Shown here: in pieces, positions 1 through 11,030 of the stretch
How the letters are laid out: every line of letters starts with the position of its first letter
Numbering within the stretch: position 1 is the stretch's first letter
NCBI RefSeq assembly: GCF_032854445.1
Contig: NC_088302.1
Coordinates: forward strand, 12,583,338-12,647,337
Length of the DNA stretch: 64,000 bases
Origin: Liolophura sinensis
Taxonomy: Eukaryota; Mollusca; Polyplacophora; Chitonida; Chitonidae
Direction: 5' to 3'
Program-made: the position numbers and the translations under genes
Notes under the pieces: generated by a model
Database searches by the model: none
Seen by the model: only the letters and a program-made list of their open reading frames with translations
What the model was told of the DNA's origin: nothing

Positions 1-779
1 AATGCCTGATTACAGTCACACCGCGCAATTCACCAAGATAAAATGCCTGATTACAGTCACACCGCATAATTCACCAAGATAAAATGCCTGATTTTAATCA
101 CACCGCACCATTCACCAAGATAAAATGCCTGATTATAGTCACACCGCGCAATTCACCAAGATAAAATGCCTGATTACAGTCACACCGTGCAATTCACCAA
201 GATAAAATGCCTGGTTATAGTCACACCGCATAATTCACCAAGAAAAAATGCCTGATTACAGTCACACCGCATAATTCACCAAGATAAAATGCCTGGTTAT
301 AGTCACACCGCGCAATTCACCAAGATAAAATGCCTAATTACAGTCACACCGCATAATTCACCAAGATAAAATGCCTGATTACAATCACACCGCGCCATTC
401 ACCAAGATAAAATGCCTGGTTATAGTCACACCGCATAATTCACCAAGATAAAATGCCTGATTACAGTCACACCGCATAATTCACCAAGATAAAATGCCTG
501 ATTACAGTCACACCGCGCATTTCACCAAGATAAAATGCCTGATTATAGTCACACCGCATAATTCACCAAGATAAAATGCCTGATTACAGTCACACCGCGC
601 AATTCACCAAGATAAAATGCCTGGTTATAGTCACACCGCATAATTCACCAAGATAAAATGCCTGATTACAGTCACACCGCATAATTCACCAAGATAAAAC
701 GCCTGATTACAGTCACACCGCATAATTCACCAAGATAAAATGCCTGATTACAGTCACACCGCACAATTCACCAAGATAA

Positions 780-1312
780 AATGCCTGATTTTAATCACAC
801 CGCATAATTCACCAAGATAAAATGCCTGGTTATAGTCACACCGCATAATTCACCAAGATAAAATGCCTGATTTTAATCACACCGCATAATTCACCAAGAT
901 AAAATGCCTGGTTATAGTCACACCGCATAATTCACCAAGATAAAATGCCTGATTGCAGTCACACCGCACAATTCACCAAGATAAAATGCCTGATTATAGT
1001 CACACCGCATAATTCACCAAGATAAAATGCCTGATTTTAATCACACCGCACCATTCACCAAGATAAAATGCCTGATTATAGTCACACCGCGCAATTCACC
1101 AAGATAAAATGCCTGATTACAGTCACACCGCGCAATTCACCAAGATAAAATGCCTGGTTATAGTCACACCGCATAATTCACCAAGAAAAAATGCCTGATT
1201 ACAGTCACACCGCATAATTCACCAAGATAAAATGCCTGGTTATAGTCACACCGCGCAATTCACCAAGATAAAATGCCTGATTACAGTCACACCGCGCAAT
1301 TCACCAAGATAA
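780..1312 (+). repeat. Higher-order block of the satellite, copy 1
   Basis: Units 20-32 of the 41-bp array show the same order of variant types as units 45-57 (1805-2337). The offset is 25 units (1025 bp) and only one unit differs (unit 24 versus 49: CGCACAA versus CGCGCAA). The characteristic order is two alternations of TTTTAAT and GGTTATAG units, then a GATTGCAGT unit. This shows that a large part of the array was duplicated as a block after the unit variants arose. Confidence 0.85.
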
Positions 1313-1804
1313 AATGCCTGATTACAGTCACACCGCATAATTCACCAAGATAAAATGCCTGATTTTAATCACACCGCACCATTCACCAAGATAAAATGCC
1401 TGATTATAGTCACACCGCGCAATTCACCAAGATAAAATGCCTGATTACAGTCACACCGCGCAATTCACCAAGATAAAATGCCTGGTTATAGTCACACCGC
1501 ATAATTCACCAAGAAAAAATGCCTGATTACAGTCACACCGCATAATTCACCAAGATAAAATGCCTGGTTATAGTCACACCGCGCAATTCACCAAGATAAA
1601 ATGCCTGATTACAGTCACACCGCATAATTCACCAAGATAAAATGCCTGATTACAATCACACCGCGCCATTCACCAAGATAAAATGCCTGGTTATAGTCAC
1701 ACCGCGCAATTCACCAAGATAAAATGCCTGATTACAGTCACACCGCGCCATTCACCAAGATAAAATGCCTGATTACAGTCACACCGCGCAATTCACCAAG
1801 ATAA

Positions 1805-2337
1805 AATGCCTGATTTTAATCACACCGCATAATTCACCAAGATAAAATGCCTGGTTATAGTCACACCGCATAATTCACCAAGATAAAATGCCTGATTTTA
1901 ATCACACCGCATAATTCACCAAGATAAAATGCCTGGTTATAGTCACACCGCATAATTCACCAAGATAAAATGCCTGATTGCAGTCACACCGCGCAATTCA
2001 CCAAGATAAAATGCCTGATTATAGTCACACCGCATAATTCACCAAGATAAAATGCCTGATTTTAATCACACCGCACCATTCACCAAGATAAAATGCCTGA
2101 TTATAGTCACACCGCGCAATTCACCAAGATAAAATGCCTGATTACAGTCACACCGCGCAATTCACCAAGATAAAATGCCTGGTTATAGTCACACCGCATA
2201 ATTCACCAAGAAAAAATGCCTGATTACAGTCACACCGCATAATTCACCAAGATAAAATGCCTGGTTATAGTCACACCGCGCAATTCACCAAGATAAAATG
2301 CCTGATTACAGTCACACCGCGCAATTCACCAAGATAA
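1805..2337 (+). repeat. Higher-order block of the satellite, copy 2
   Basis: Units 45-57, matching units 20-32 at an offset of exactly 1025 bp. The GATTGCAGT variant occurs only twice in the whole array, once in each block (units 24 and 49), which fixes the alignment. A second, smaller module (TTTTAAT/ACCA unit through the AAGAAAAAATG unit to the ACAAT/GCCA unit) occurs at units 3-11 and 34-42, and in part at 51-56 and 58-63. Confidence 0.85.
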
Positions 2338-3029
2338 AATGCCTGGTTATAGTCACACCGCATAATTCACCAAGAAAAAATGCCTGATTACAGTCACACC
2401 GCATAATTCACCAAGATAAAATGCCTGGTTATAGTCACACCGCGCAATTCACCAAGATAAAATGCCTGATTACAGTCACACCGCATAATTCACCAAGATA
2501 AAATGCCTGATTACAATCACACCGCGCCATTCACCAAGATAAAATGCCTGGTTATAGTCACACCGCGCAATTCACCAAGATAAAATGCCTGATTACAGTC
2601 ACACCGCATAATTCACCAAGATAAAATGCCTGATTACAGTCACACCGCGCAATTCACCAAGATAAAATGCCTGATTACAGTCACACCGCGCAATTCACCA
2701 AGATAAAATGCCTGATTATAGTCACACCGCGCAATTCACCAAGATAAAATGCCTGATTACAGTCACACCGTGCAATTCACCAAGATAAAATGCCTGATTA
2801 TAGTCACACCGCGCAATTCACCAAGATAAAATGCCTGGTTACAGTCACACCGCGCAATTCACCAAGATAAAATGATCTATATACATCAGCCTATTAAGCC
2901 GAAATTGTCTGGAAGTTCATAACGGGATTTGAGGAAAATTATCCGACAATCAGGATTGATGTCTTATCTTTAGTTGGAATTCGAATATAAGCCATTATAC
3001 AGAAACACTCAAATAGGCTAAGCTAAAGT

Positions 3030-5500
3030 CATAATGAAATATAGATTACATAGACAGGCCATTTGGTAACGTGAGCGGACGTTAACAACCAGGAAGCTGA
3101 TCTTGATGCAGACAAATGTAGGGTTTAGGTTGTAGGGAGAATGTGTTCATCATACTTTATCGTAATTAAGACTCAGTAGGTAGGGTGTCTAGAAAGTGGA
3201 AATATTTTGATAGAAGTAGTGAAAGGCTATGCATTTTTTTAGGGAATCCCTCCGAGGAAATAGCTGGAGGCTTAACAGGGAATATGTAATCACTGTTTAG
3301 CGCAGAGTGTTGATGAAGTTAGCACTCCAGCAGTCTGGCAGATGAGCGGCGTTCCTCTAAATCACCCAAATGTCCTTTCTAGTGTTGTGTTACAGGGATA
3401 AGGAAACTTCGATTGCCTGTTTCGGTTGATTTAGTCATTTTTATAACATATAGGTTTCTCTGGTCCATTTTAAAAAGTATCAATTCTTTCCTTGCTGATT
3501 TTAGTTGTTTTTAAATTTTGTTATTCCGTTACTTTGATTGTATGTTTTTCGTCCGGTTTGATGGCTTTAAATTTGGTTTGTACAGCTTTTATAAACTCCG
3601 TTCATAAAATAAACGTTTCATTAAAAAAAAAAACCGATAGTAAATTATGGACAGATGATTGTTATTTATGTTTAGGGAACATTTATATCTAATTGCATGT
3701 CAAATATGTACGACATTAGGATGTTTGGCGTAGATTAGCATAACAGTCCGGATTTAGACAATGCTCTTTAGACAATGATTTAGACAATGACATGGCGATT
3801 ACAAGCCAATAGCCTCCACCGTTTTCTTCCAACTGACTGTAGGCAGCAGTTGTCTTCATCAATTTCACATTCAGCAGCTTAGCAGCTGAATTCAAGGTGG
3901 TCATTTATTTATTTGCAAATATGTTTTAAAATGACTTCTAATTTGGGCTATTAAGCTTAAAAACGAAACTACAGAGGAACAAGTAAGTTCACAATAAATT
4001 AATCCTAGTAAGAACATATCGAAATGTGAGTTCTTCCTCATGGAATAATTAGTTGTTCGTGGTTCCACTCGCGGCATTATGTTAATTATTCATGTACATG
4101 TAAGTTTACAGTAATAGGCTGATCTCTGCACAGAATGTTAAAACGCAGGAAGAACTATACAAAACTATGCGCCAGCTTCTGTACGTCTGGGGAGACCCTG
4201 AGAAAAGAAGACAGAGGGGAGACAATCAGGTTTTCTTTAATCGATGGATTACACATGCATGTATCATTGTGAAGAGTGAGTGAGTGCTTGGGGTTTAACG
4301 TCGTACTCAACAATTTTTCAGTCATATGACGACGACATTGTGAAGACAGTCCCGGTCAGATACCTGTCATTGGTACACATCAAGTAGTTATTTTCAAGTT
4401 TGCAGTTTGTATCTGACATCGCTATGAGGACTAAGTGTCTAGGATTGGCCAGACTTTGCTCTGATTGCCACTGTGCTAATCATTACCGATTAATCAGCCT
4501 TAAAACAACAATGTATTAAAAACACAATTCGTGGAAAACAATGTGGGTAAAAATACATGTAAATGAGTTATCTGAAGAAGCTGTGTGTAAAAAGGTGGTC
4601 GTGTGCGTTGACATCACCTAGATCAATCCGACAAGAAAGTCTAATTTCTAACTTCCGGAGCGCGGGAACAAGGAGTGTTAAGTTCACGTTTATCAGAAGG
4701 CCCACAGGTGTGCTATATAAGCAGACTCATCAGCTGAACATAACCCCCTGGTTCACTTCACACGGAGGACTGAGAATCAGCAAAGCTCACAAAACGACAA
4801 TCTTGGGGAATGTCTTAATGGACTAATGGAGTCATGATTAGTACAGCTATTTGGGAACGGCACAAAGATTGTTACCACTATTTAAGTATGGATGCCATGT
4901 TAAGTTGTCACTTTGGCAGCAATCACCTGTCTGTGTTACGCCCTGCGGTGTTTGTACTGACTAACGCAGATCTATACAGTACACTGTCTTCATGACACGT
5001 TCTGAGCTATCCATTACAAACATCAAGTGTAGGGCCTGAAAGCCTTCTCTCAAGACAGTGAATATATACAGCACTCCTTCACACGCGTGTCATTATCCAC
5101 TTACGATCAAGTAACCACGATTGGAAAGTATAGGTCACAGGGTGGATTGAGCATGGTGTGACTGGCTTAGTGAACGTTTTGGTACTGAAGTTTATTTGCA
5201 ATCTAGTCGTGGGAAAACAGACATTGATATTCCAACAGTATCCATTCACTGTTGTCTCAAAAATGTCTGTCTTGTAACAAATGCATCCGTAAAAGTCCTT
5301 ACGTCCTCATGTCCTTAACACCAGGCGGTTTGTTTAAATTGGGGATTTTCATCAGAAGTGACAGGACGTGAGAAAGTGTCCTCCTGTCATTTGTTGTCAA
5401 ATAAAACTTTAAAGAGACGCAAACGTTTGGCATTTGATGGAAGGAAGATTAACACTATCGAATTTTTTCCCACAACTGATGATAGCTTGTAATGATTGGT
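3030..5500 (-). repeat. Inverted diverged copy of the 45.7-48.5 kb segment
   Basis: Read in reverse, this stretch follows the order of 45690-48540. 3032-3130 matches the reverse complement of 29040-29130 and 48450-48540 (shared stretches include AACGTGAGCGGACGTTAACA-like sequence and CAGACAAATGTAGGGTTT). 4640-4760 matches the reverse of 46210-46320. The CTACACTTGATG area near 5030 matches 45905, and 5340-5410 matches the reverse of 45711-45780. The short reading frames here are not conserved in the other copy, so I call none a gene. 2875-3029 holds nothing I recognise. Confidence 0.75.
4277..4338 (-). repeat. 3' tail of a dispersed retroelement-like repeat
   Basis: Contains GTGAGTGAGTGCTTGGGGTT followed by TAACGTCGTACTCAACAATT and a TCATATGACGACGACA end. 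This is the reverse of the tail at 47030-47090 (AAAAATTGTTGAGTACGACG, then CATTCACTCACTCACTC). Its place inside the inverted copy corresponds to the place of the 47 kb copy, so both probably descend from one insertion older than the duplication. The element family is not named here. Confidence 0.7.
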
Positions 5501-6216
5501 ATAGATGTCTTTTAAAATTCCAAGACACAGTAAACAGTGTAACATGAGGGCAACCATTTCATAACGGAATGAGGTTCTTTTTGTTACTCGCTTGGAAATG
5601 TAGGATTGTTAAAACTACCTGCCAATTTGGCTGGTAAATAATTATCTTATTTTCAACTTATCATTTACACTGTACGATGCATTTTTAACATGCATTATTA
5701 TGAGTATATAAAGCTTTATGATTCTATTTTTCTCTATAACTTAAACAGTTGGGAAATGATTTTAAACTTTTTAAAATGCCCTGGTCTCTGGACGGAAGCG
5801 TACGATTTCTCTGATGTGCTACCCGCACTGCTGCACTGTTTCCTTCTCACAGGTAGTCCCTGTTACGGTGGAACTCACACATTCCTCCAATGAGAACACC
5901 GACCGTTTCGGTGGCCTAATGATTAGAGCGTCCGCCTCGAAGTCGTCATGCCATCCGTATACATATATACATTAGAATCGTGCTATCCATAGGAAACGCG
6001 CACTCAGACTGCCGACAGTTGCAATGATGACTGTGATAGAGGTGTTTTAAATCTCTGTTGTGTTGACATCGTTCAACTTCACAAGTATGACCTATAGAAG
6101 TGAGAATGAAGCTGAAAATACCAGTGGGTGCGATATAATATATATTTTCAACTTGCTGTAGTAGTACCACGACCAATTAGTTGTTAAGAAATTTTGTAAG
6201 ACGCTGTAGGTTTAAT
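5500..6216. other. Unassigned spacer with a tRNA-like SINE head
   Basis: Nothing coding is recognisable. At 5905-5950 the sequence GGTGGCCTAATGATTAGAGC followed by GTCCGCCTCGAAGTCG looks like the 5' third of a tRNA, with an A-box-like TGGCCTAATGATTAGAGCG. The B box and the rest are missing, so it is a truncated tRNA-derived SINE head rather than a tRNA gene. Confidence 0.5.
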
Positions 6217-6335
6217 TTATTATTTATTTGATTGGTGTTTTAAGTCGTACTCAAGAATATTTCACTTATACGACGGCGACCAGCATTACGGTGGAAGGAA
6301 ACCGGGCAGAGCCCGGGCGTAACCCACGACCATCC
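6217..6335 (-). mobile_element. tRNA-derived SINE, 3' fragment
   Basis: Reverse-strand copy of the SINE 3' half. Read on the plus strand it runs TTATTTATTTGATTGGTGTT, then a stretch with ACTCAAGAATATTTCACTTA, then GGCGACCAGCATTACGGTGG and CCGGGCAGAGCCCGGGC. It lines up with the end of the full-length copy at 10469-10740. The tRNA-like head is missing. Confidence 0.9.
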
Positions 6336-6432
6336 GCATCTGCTGTGCTCACGTATTTTTCACTTATATGGCTGGGGTAAGTCTTGTGGGTGGCGAAAAA
6401 CCGTAGTGACGTGAGTGGCCAACTACTACAAC
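6336..6432 (-). repeat. Related dispersed repeat tail
   Basis: TGTGCTCACGTATTTTTCAC followed by TTATATGGCTGGGGTAAGTC. A second copy is at 11905-12010 (CAGTGCTCACGTATTTTTCA, CCTGGCAGAGGTAAGTTTTG). It resembles a variant of the SINE 3' tail and lies directly against the SINE fragment, possibly a nested or chimeric insertion. Confidence 0.5.
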
Positions 6433-6514
6433 GCTCCTGATAGTCCTTTTGAGTTTGTATTCAGAACACGCGACTTCATCGGTCAAAGGCTTGCGAGGTC
6501 AAGGCTTTAGGCAA

Positions 6515-6641
6515 TGCATTTATTTATTTGATTCGTGTTTTACGCCGTACTCAAGAATATTTCACTTATTCCACGGCGGCCAGCATTATGGTGGACGGAA
6601 GCCGGGCAGAGCCCGGGTGAAACCCACGACAACCCGCTGGC
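6515..6641 (-). mobile_element. tRNA-derived SINE, 3' fragment
   Basis: Second reverse-strand 3' fragment about 300 bp from the first, starting TTTATTTATTTGATTCGTGT and containing CGGCGGCCAGCATTATGGTG and GCCGGGCAGAGCCCGGGTG. It ends before the tRNA-like head. Two truncated copies in the same orientation this close together may be independent insertions or a local duplication. Confidence 0.9.
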
Positions 6642-7737
6642 TGCTTTAGGTCCTTAGGAATCATTACCAGATATTACCTGGGTAGAGAAAGTCACAAGAT
6701 GAAATCTCAGTACTTTACTGTTGGTATACTTTGTACCTAGGCAGCTGTCAGCCATGAACAGGATATCTCGCCCTCACAACATCAGGATATCTGATTTACC
6801 AGAAACGGACAAACATTGGCATACGTATCGTCTCTGCTTTGAACTACAACAAAATAGGATAGGTCAGTCATCTTTCCATAAATCATCTCGTATACCTACC
6901 TCTGGTTCATATTCTAGAGGTCCTGTAGCGCCTCGTGTCTTTGTGAATTTGCCTTGGGAATTTGAAATCAATATCAATTTTGCGAGTAATATGTGAAGAA
7001 ATATACTTACCGACGTTTTACTGGCAAAAGGGAAATACGCTTTAAACAAGTCTGAGGTACAATAGGATCCCCTGGAGGTTTTCTTGCTGGCAGACTCTTC
7101 AGGGTTTAATTACGTGAAAGGTCTTGGGCGAGTCAATCGTGTCAGAATTTCAGGAAAACCTGCCCTGTGACGGCCAGACTCACTTAGTCCCTGGTGTGAA
7201 CGCCTCGGCAACATACGACTTTTGAAATGATCAGACATTATGTCAAGCAGCAGTAAAAGGCAAATAAGCTGGGACATACCATCTAAGGCATCCATGTCTA
7301 CGAAGTACATATCCGTTGAAGGAAGAAGAAGTAATTTTACACAGTTGTTCTGCCAGTGAAAAGCATATCAATTCTTTCTGTTACAACACATAACTCTGAT
7401 GGTGTATTATACTGTCACAATTATTTTGTCATTCATTCTGATAAGGCACTGAAGTAAACGTTGCCTTAAATCCTCCTTGGAACCACATTAACCAATTTAA
7501 GGTCCTTTCTGTGATTCAATCCGATTCAAATTTTTTTCGATTTATATATGATACGTTTCTATATGATAAGCACCAGAAGCTAATACACTCATCCGCTATA
7601 GTCACGCTGTTTAAATGGGTTTCTCCCTCCAAGGAGTCTGCTATGTACAGCTACCATTTAAACATTTGCACTGTGCTAAACAACCATACAGGACGAGATT
7701 TCGCCCCCTTTCCTCGCCACTTTCTTATCACGGATTT

Positions 7738-7755
7738 TTGTGTGTGTGTGTGTGT
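7738..7755. repeat. TG dinucleotide microsatellite
   Basis: Run of TG dinucleotides inside duplicon A. The matching place of duplicon B (around 13720) has no such run, so it grew after the duplication. Confidence 0.9.
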
Positions 7756-10468
7756 GAAAATCTATATACCCACTTCTGTTTACCGCAGTCATATTGACAA
7801 TAAAGCAGCAAAACATCAGACAAAAGATATGATACGAAAAGGCCACATTTTGAAAGAACATTTCGAAAGCATATTTTGGCACATTATATTGACACGTTCT
7901 GATATTCTATTATTTTAAATTATTTTTATTTTATTCTTGTATGGTTGTAATGTTATTTGATCTTTTTAGTGATCAAAGTGAGTTAAATTCGAAATTAGAT
8001 GTCTTAATAATAGCCGATTGTAAAACCCAGGAGATGTCAATTCTGTCAGAGCACTATGGTGTTTCGTGGCAACTTTTTAGCTCGTATTTTAACTACTGTC
8101 TTCAACTTTTAAAACGTTGAAATAATAAAGTAACGTGATTGGATTGCCCACACAAGCGAGATCGCAATATTGTAATGCGATACATGCCAGAAAAGAAACG
8201 CATGGCGAACAGAAACGTCATTTTCTCATTTTCACATGAGCTGTTTGAATTAAATATTAAAGTTTCTCCGTTACTCACAAAATTGCCAGAAAAACTATGA
8301 CATTCAGGTAGTACTTGTCTGGATCTAAAAGCAAAGAATTCATCATCAGGAGAAATATGTCAGATAAAGACAATTTAACACTGTCCACCGAAGTAGAAGG
8401 ACTTATTTTTAGAATACTTTTCGACCTAGTAAAATGCATTTGAAACTATTGCCTTTTCTGATCATATTGGGACCAGTGACGTGACATAAGCTATATTCCA
8501 TTTGACACACATAGATTGCTAGAGTTCAGCACTCAAAATACATCTACATTAAGAGCTACATGCATGAAGACACCCAACTGTATACAGAGTCATATGTTCA
8601 GAAATGGACTAGAACGCATTCATGTCAGATCGACTTAAAATTTATTTGCGGTGGTTGCTGAAAAAACTAAATTGATTTATTACTAGAATATCCGTTTGAT
8701 GTCATTGTATATATTCTGCTGTCTAACAACTGCTGCGGCAACCTCTTTTCGTGCACCATATTGACGCTCACTGCTTTTAAGGTGCTGATTTATATGTAAG
8801 GTGAGTTAAACATACACGTGGAAACGAACCAATTGGCTTGAAGATCAAACGTGGTTGCATCCGCCGTTTGAAGGCTTGGCTTTTATGACAATACCATGCA
8901 GCACGATGCATTATTGTCAAAGTTTACGGTTGTTTCGTTTGGCCTTCTATCCCTTCAATGAGATTCACTCAGTCGACAAGCTTTAAGCTAGGGATGACTT
9001 CAGTGTGAAATCGACCGAGTACAAAACGAGACAGTAAATCAGTGTTCCAATATCCGGTATGAGTCGTTCTGTCCTTTGAAGCGTCACCATGATGAACAGC
9101 ATCCGTTTTTATTTTCTGCTTCAAGAGGAACGGGGCTCATTATTTTCAATTGGCTGTGCAAAGCGGTGGTCAGTGTAAAGAAAATGGCAATTCAGTGTCC
9201 ATATCGCTGATGTCTGCATGTGCCCTGACTCCACAGTAAACCTCCAAATCTCTAAGCTGTAGCCTACATGAGCCGTGAGAATCCTCATGTCGGTAATACG
9301 CATATGTCGTTGGTTGTCATATGTCAGTTAGCGATGACACGTGTACGGATAGGCTCAGGTGGGTAGGGATATGGTTTGTCTAGTGGGCAACTGGGATGGC
9401 TCGGTACGTGGGCGGAAAAAACATCGCTTGGTGATAGAGCAGGACTTGTATTGGCGGGTATCGTTGTCGTTTGCAGCATATTTTACCTTTCTACCCGAGA
9501 CCGTTTCTGCCAAAGCCAAGTTGAACATACCCATTCTCTAGTGTACTGCAAGCAAACTGTAGTGTTTCTCCAAGATGGCTCTCACTGAACAATGCAAAAA
9601 TCTACAATATGTACTCAATAACAGAACACATCGTAACGAATGAAATTTCTTGGTTTATGAACCAGTGTTTAATGCCCTACTCATGAATACTTCTCTTATA
9701 GGAAGACAGTCAGCTTCATGGCTAAAGAAAAGCAGAATTCTTAATTAAAATAGCTAAATGTGGGTAGCATGTCAGTCCTGCGGCTTATTACCAGCGAACT
9801 GGGACTATCCGTGGTCTAGACAGAACTTCCCACCGGGACACAGACTGTATACTGAAAGAATAAAGTCAAATAGAAAGAGAACGAAAACCAGTTATAAATT
9901 AACAGGTGGCCTAAGAAAATAAAGGGGAGCAAAGTTAGGCTATTAGCCGTATTTAAATCTGGAATGATCTGACGCCAGCTAGAGAATTATTGACTGTCCT
10001 CGGGCGGTGGCTTGATATAACAGTATTTTATTTGCCACACAAACCTCAATTTGGTGGGGATAAAGCTTGTCGGATTTTTGTGGTCGTGAAATTAGCTTTC
10101 CTTTCCGGACGCTGGAACACTCTTACCCAAGATAACAGACACAGACCCCATTCGGGAGCTGATTGACTTGTGCAAGGCTCTAAACAATTACTGCTGACAA
10201 GAAAGGAAGTAAAACTGGCACAAGGACTTTCGGGAATTTGAGAAACTCTCACACCGCCGATGTCATTGGTCATGTGATCAATGACTGATAAGACACGACA
10301 TTTAAAAATAGAGACCCATGTAACGAATGTGTTCACCTGCTGTGGACAGGGCCTAGAGAAGTTCTGGAAATTAGACAAAGATTGTTGACATCCCAGCTTC
10401 CGTGATGAAACCTTTGTCATAAATGTTGTTTTATCACTATTTTTTTCTAAACCTTACATCTACCAGTT

Positions 10469-10740
10469 TGGGGCCTCCGTGGCTCAGTCGGTTAGCGCGC
10501 TAGTGCAGCACGTAATGACCCAGGAGCCTCTCACCAATGCGATCGCTGTGAGTTCAAGTCCAGCTCATGCTGGCTTCCTCTCCGGCTGTAAGTGGGAAGG
10601 TCTGCCAGCAACCTGCGGATGGTCGTGGGTTTCCCCCGGGCTGTGCCCGGTTTCCACCCACCATAATGATGGCTGCCGTCGTATAAGTGAAATATTCTTG
10701 AGTACGTCGTAAAACACCAATCAAAAAAAAAAAAAAAACA
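10469..10740 (+). mobile_element. Full-length tRNA-derived SINE with target-site duplication
   Basis: Complete SINE. The tRNA-like head has an A-box region (TGGCTCAGTCGGTTAGCGCG) and a B-box-like GTTCAAGTCC. The body contains GGATGGTCGTGGGTTTCCCC, the 3' domain has TGAAATATTCTTGAGTACGT, and the tail is CACCAATCAAA plus a long A run. It is flanked by a perfect 9-bp direct repeat CTACCAGTT at 10460-10468 and 10741-10749, a target-site duplication of LINE-mediated retroposition. The paralogous place in duplicon B (about 22740) lacks it, so it inserted after the A/B duplication. It would be transcribed by RNA polymerase III from the internal promoter. Confidence 0.96.
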
Positions 10741-11030
10741 CTACCAGTTACTTTTAACGGTAAGTTTGAACCAATTAAAACACGCCATTTTATTTTATCA
10801 GAGACGTGAACCAATTACATTACTTGGTACTATGTTTCTTTGAATATCTCGTGAGATTTACGTTTGTTGGATATTCCTAGTCTTCCATCCAGATGGCACC
10901 TTGACCATCAAGAAAAAATATGTTACATATGGATACATTCTTCAGTTATATGCCGAAGTGAAAAAAGCCGAAATCATAGCCTCCAGGTGACCTTGTATGG
11001 CGCGAGTGTAAATATTATGAGTTATGGGAT

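Larger units (their letters stand above)
1..2874. repeat. 41-bp tandem satellite, 70 units
   Basis: Seventy head-to-tail copies of a 41-bp unit that starts AATGCCTGATTACAGTCACA and ends CAATTCACCAAGATAA. The phase is kept throughout: units start at 1, 42, 780, 1026 and 1805, and the partial unit 71 starts at 2871, so there is no net insertion or deletion. Variation is confined to a few columns: GATTACAGT/GATTATAGT/GGTTATAGT/GATTTTAAT after ATGCCT, and CGCGCAA/CGCATAA/CGCACCA/CGCGCCA after CAC. Some units have AAGAAAAAATG instead of AAGATAAAATG (units 6, 29, 37, 54, 58). The array is cut by the window edge on the left and ends abruptly at AATGATCTAT on the right. The unit length is not a multiple of three and the units carry stops, so it is not coding. 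Confidence 0.98.
6660..11030 (+). repeat. Duplicon A (paralogue of 12290-23080)
   Basis: Segment repeated in duplicon B. Anchors are 6661-7190 with 12282-12800 (TTACCAGATATTACCT, CTGTCAGCCATG, ACTACAACAAAAT), 7590-7900 with 13571-13850, and 8040-8240 with 20270-20470 (AGCTCGTATTTTAACTA, ATGGCGAACAGAAACGT). Further anchors are 8760-9240 with 21239-21727 (the best-conserved stretch, about 90% alike by eye), 10046-10420 with 22360-22720, and 10860-11000 with 22870-23030. Stops and indels between copies fall in every frame, so I see no conserved gene in it. A SINE interrupts this copy at 10469-10740. Confidence 0.85.

Noticed and set aside
1-2874. CRISPR-like array
   Set aside because: Units abut directly with no unique spacers, variation is substitution within the unit, and the surroundings are eukaryotic transposons.
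4708-4722. TATA box (GCTATATAAGCAG) as a promoter
   Set aside because: The paralogous copy (46220-46235) reads GCTTATACAGC without a TATA box and no gene follows, so it is not supported.
5905-5950. tRNA gene start
   Set aside because: Only the first part of a tRNA-like sequence is present, with no B box or 3' acceptor arm.
7511-7918. 135-codon plus-strand open frame as a gene
   Set aside because: It lies in duplicon A, covers a TG microsatellite, and is not open in duplicon B (13500-13860); composition is that of random AT-rich DNA.
9121-9303. Shared minus-strand frame of duplicons A and B as a gene
   Set aside because: The shared part reflects general DNA identity; start, stop and flanking codons differ (compare 21565-22044), with frameshifts between copies.
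10469-10560. tRNA gene
   Set aside because: The A-box and B-box belong to the head of a SINE with body, tail and target-site duplication; no tRNA cloverleaf ends at a CCA-type acceptor.
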